Below are positions 5,655 to 5,683 of a stretch of DNA of 5,683 bases, piece after piece (the first letter of the stretch is position 1; every line of letters starts with the position of its first letter). The notes below the pieces were generated by a model that saw only the letters and a list, made by a program, of their open reading frames with translations, did no database searches and had not been told where the DNA came from. Origin of the DNA: Actinomycetes bacterium (GTDB lineage Bacteria; Actinomycetota; Acidimicrobiia; Acidimicrobiales; Palsa-688); assembly GCA_021808665.1 (NCBI GenBank), contig JAKBBA010000186.1, forward strand, positions 1 through 5,683. The letters are read 5' to 3'. The translations under genes and the position numbers were made by a program.

Positions 5655-5683
5655 TCCTAGTCCCTTTCGTCGGCTACGGGTTC

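Overview
The window is GC-rich. All recognisable genes lie on the minus strand and are packed with stop/start overlaps of one to four bases (ATGA, TGATG, GTGA), and one gene starts with GTG. Together with the protein flavour (Ala/Arg/Asp-rich, actinobacterial-type SDR, zinc dehydrogenase and DUF72 relatives), this suggests a high-GC Gram-positive (Actinomycetota) chromosome. The genus cannot be told from the sequence.

Layout in the direction of transcription (right to left). (1) 5631-5091: a broken DUF72 (YecE-like) gene with an in-frame TAA, a large internal deletion and a frameshift. (2) 5090-4904: a 187-base spacer with a perfect 15-bp palindrome and a ribosome binding site (GGAGG) for the next gene. 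(3) 4903-4284: a broken short-chain dehydrogenase (SDR) gene. It has two deletions, one of which shifts the frame, and Phe at the catalytic Ser position. (4) 4287-3106: an intact zinc-dependent alcohol/formaldehyde-type dehydrogenase whose GTG start overlaps the SDR stop. (5) 3102-2143: an acyl-CoA-dehydrogenase-like flavoprotein. (6) 2143-1424: a PIG-L/LmbE zinc deacetylase. (7) 1427-822: a NodS-like SAM methyltransferase. (8) 825-139: a family 2 glycosyltransferase. (9) 142-1: the first 47 residues of a probable MnhE/MrpE cation:proton antiporter subunit, cut by the window edge.

The most interesting part is the overlapping block of genes 5-8. A sugar transferase, a metal-dependent N-deacetylase, a NodS-type methyltransferase and an acyl-CoA-handling flavoprotein make a plausible small pathway. 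It would build a glycoside or sugar-containing metabolite, remove an acyl group from the amino sugar, then methylate or oxidise the product. The chemistry resembles the rhizobial Nod-factor toolkit (NodC/NodB/NodS), but two of the three parallel enzymes come from different folds or subfamilies. No product can be named from sequence. The block is intact, whereas the two genes at the head of the same transcriptional run are decayed.

No RNA genes, CRISPR arrays, insertion sequences or convincing terminators were seen. No plus-strand gene is supported.
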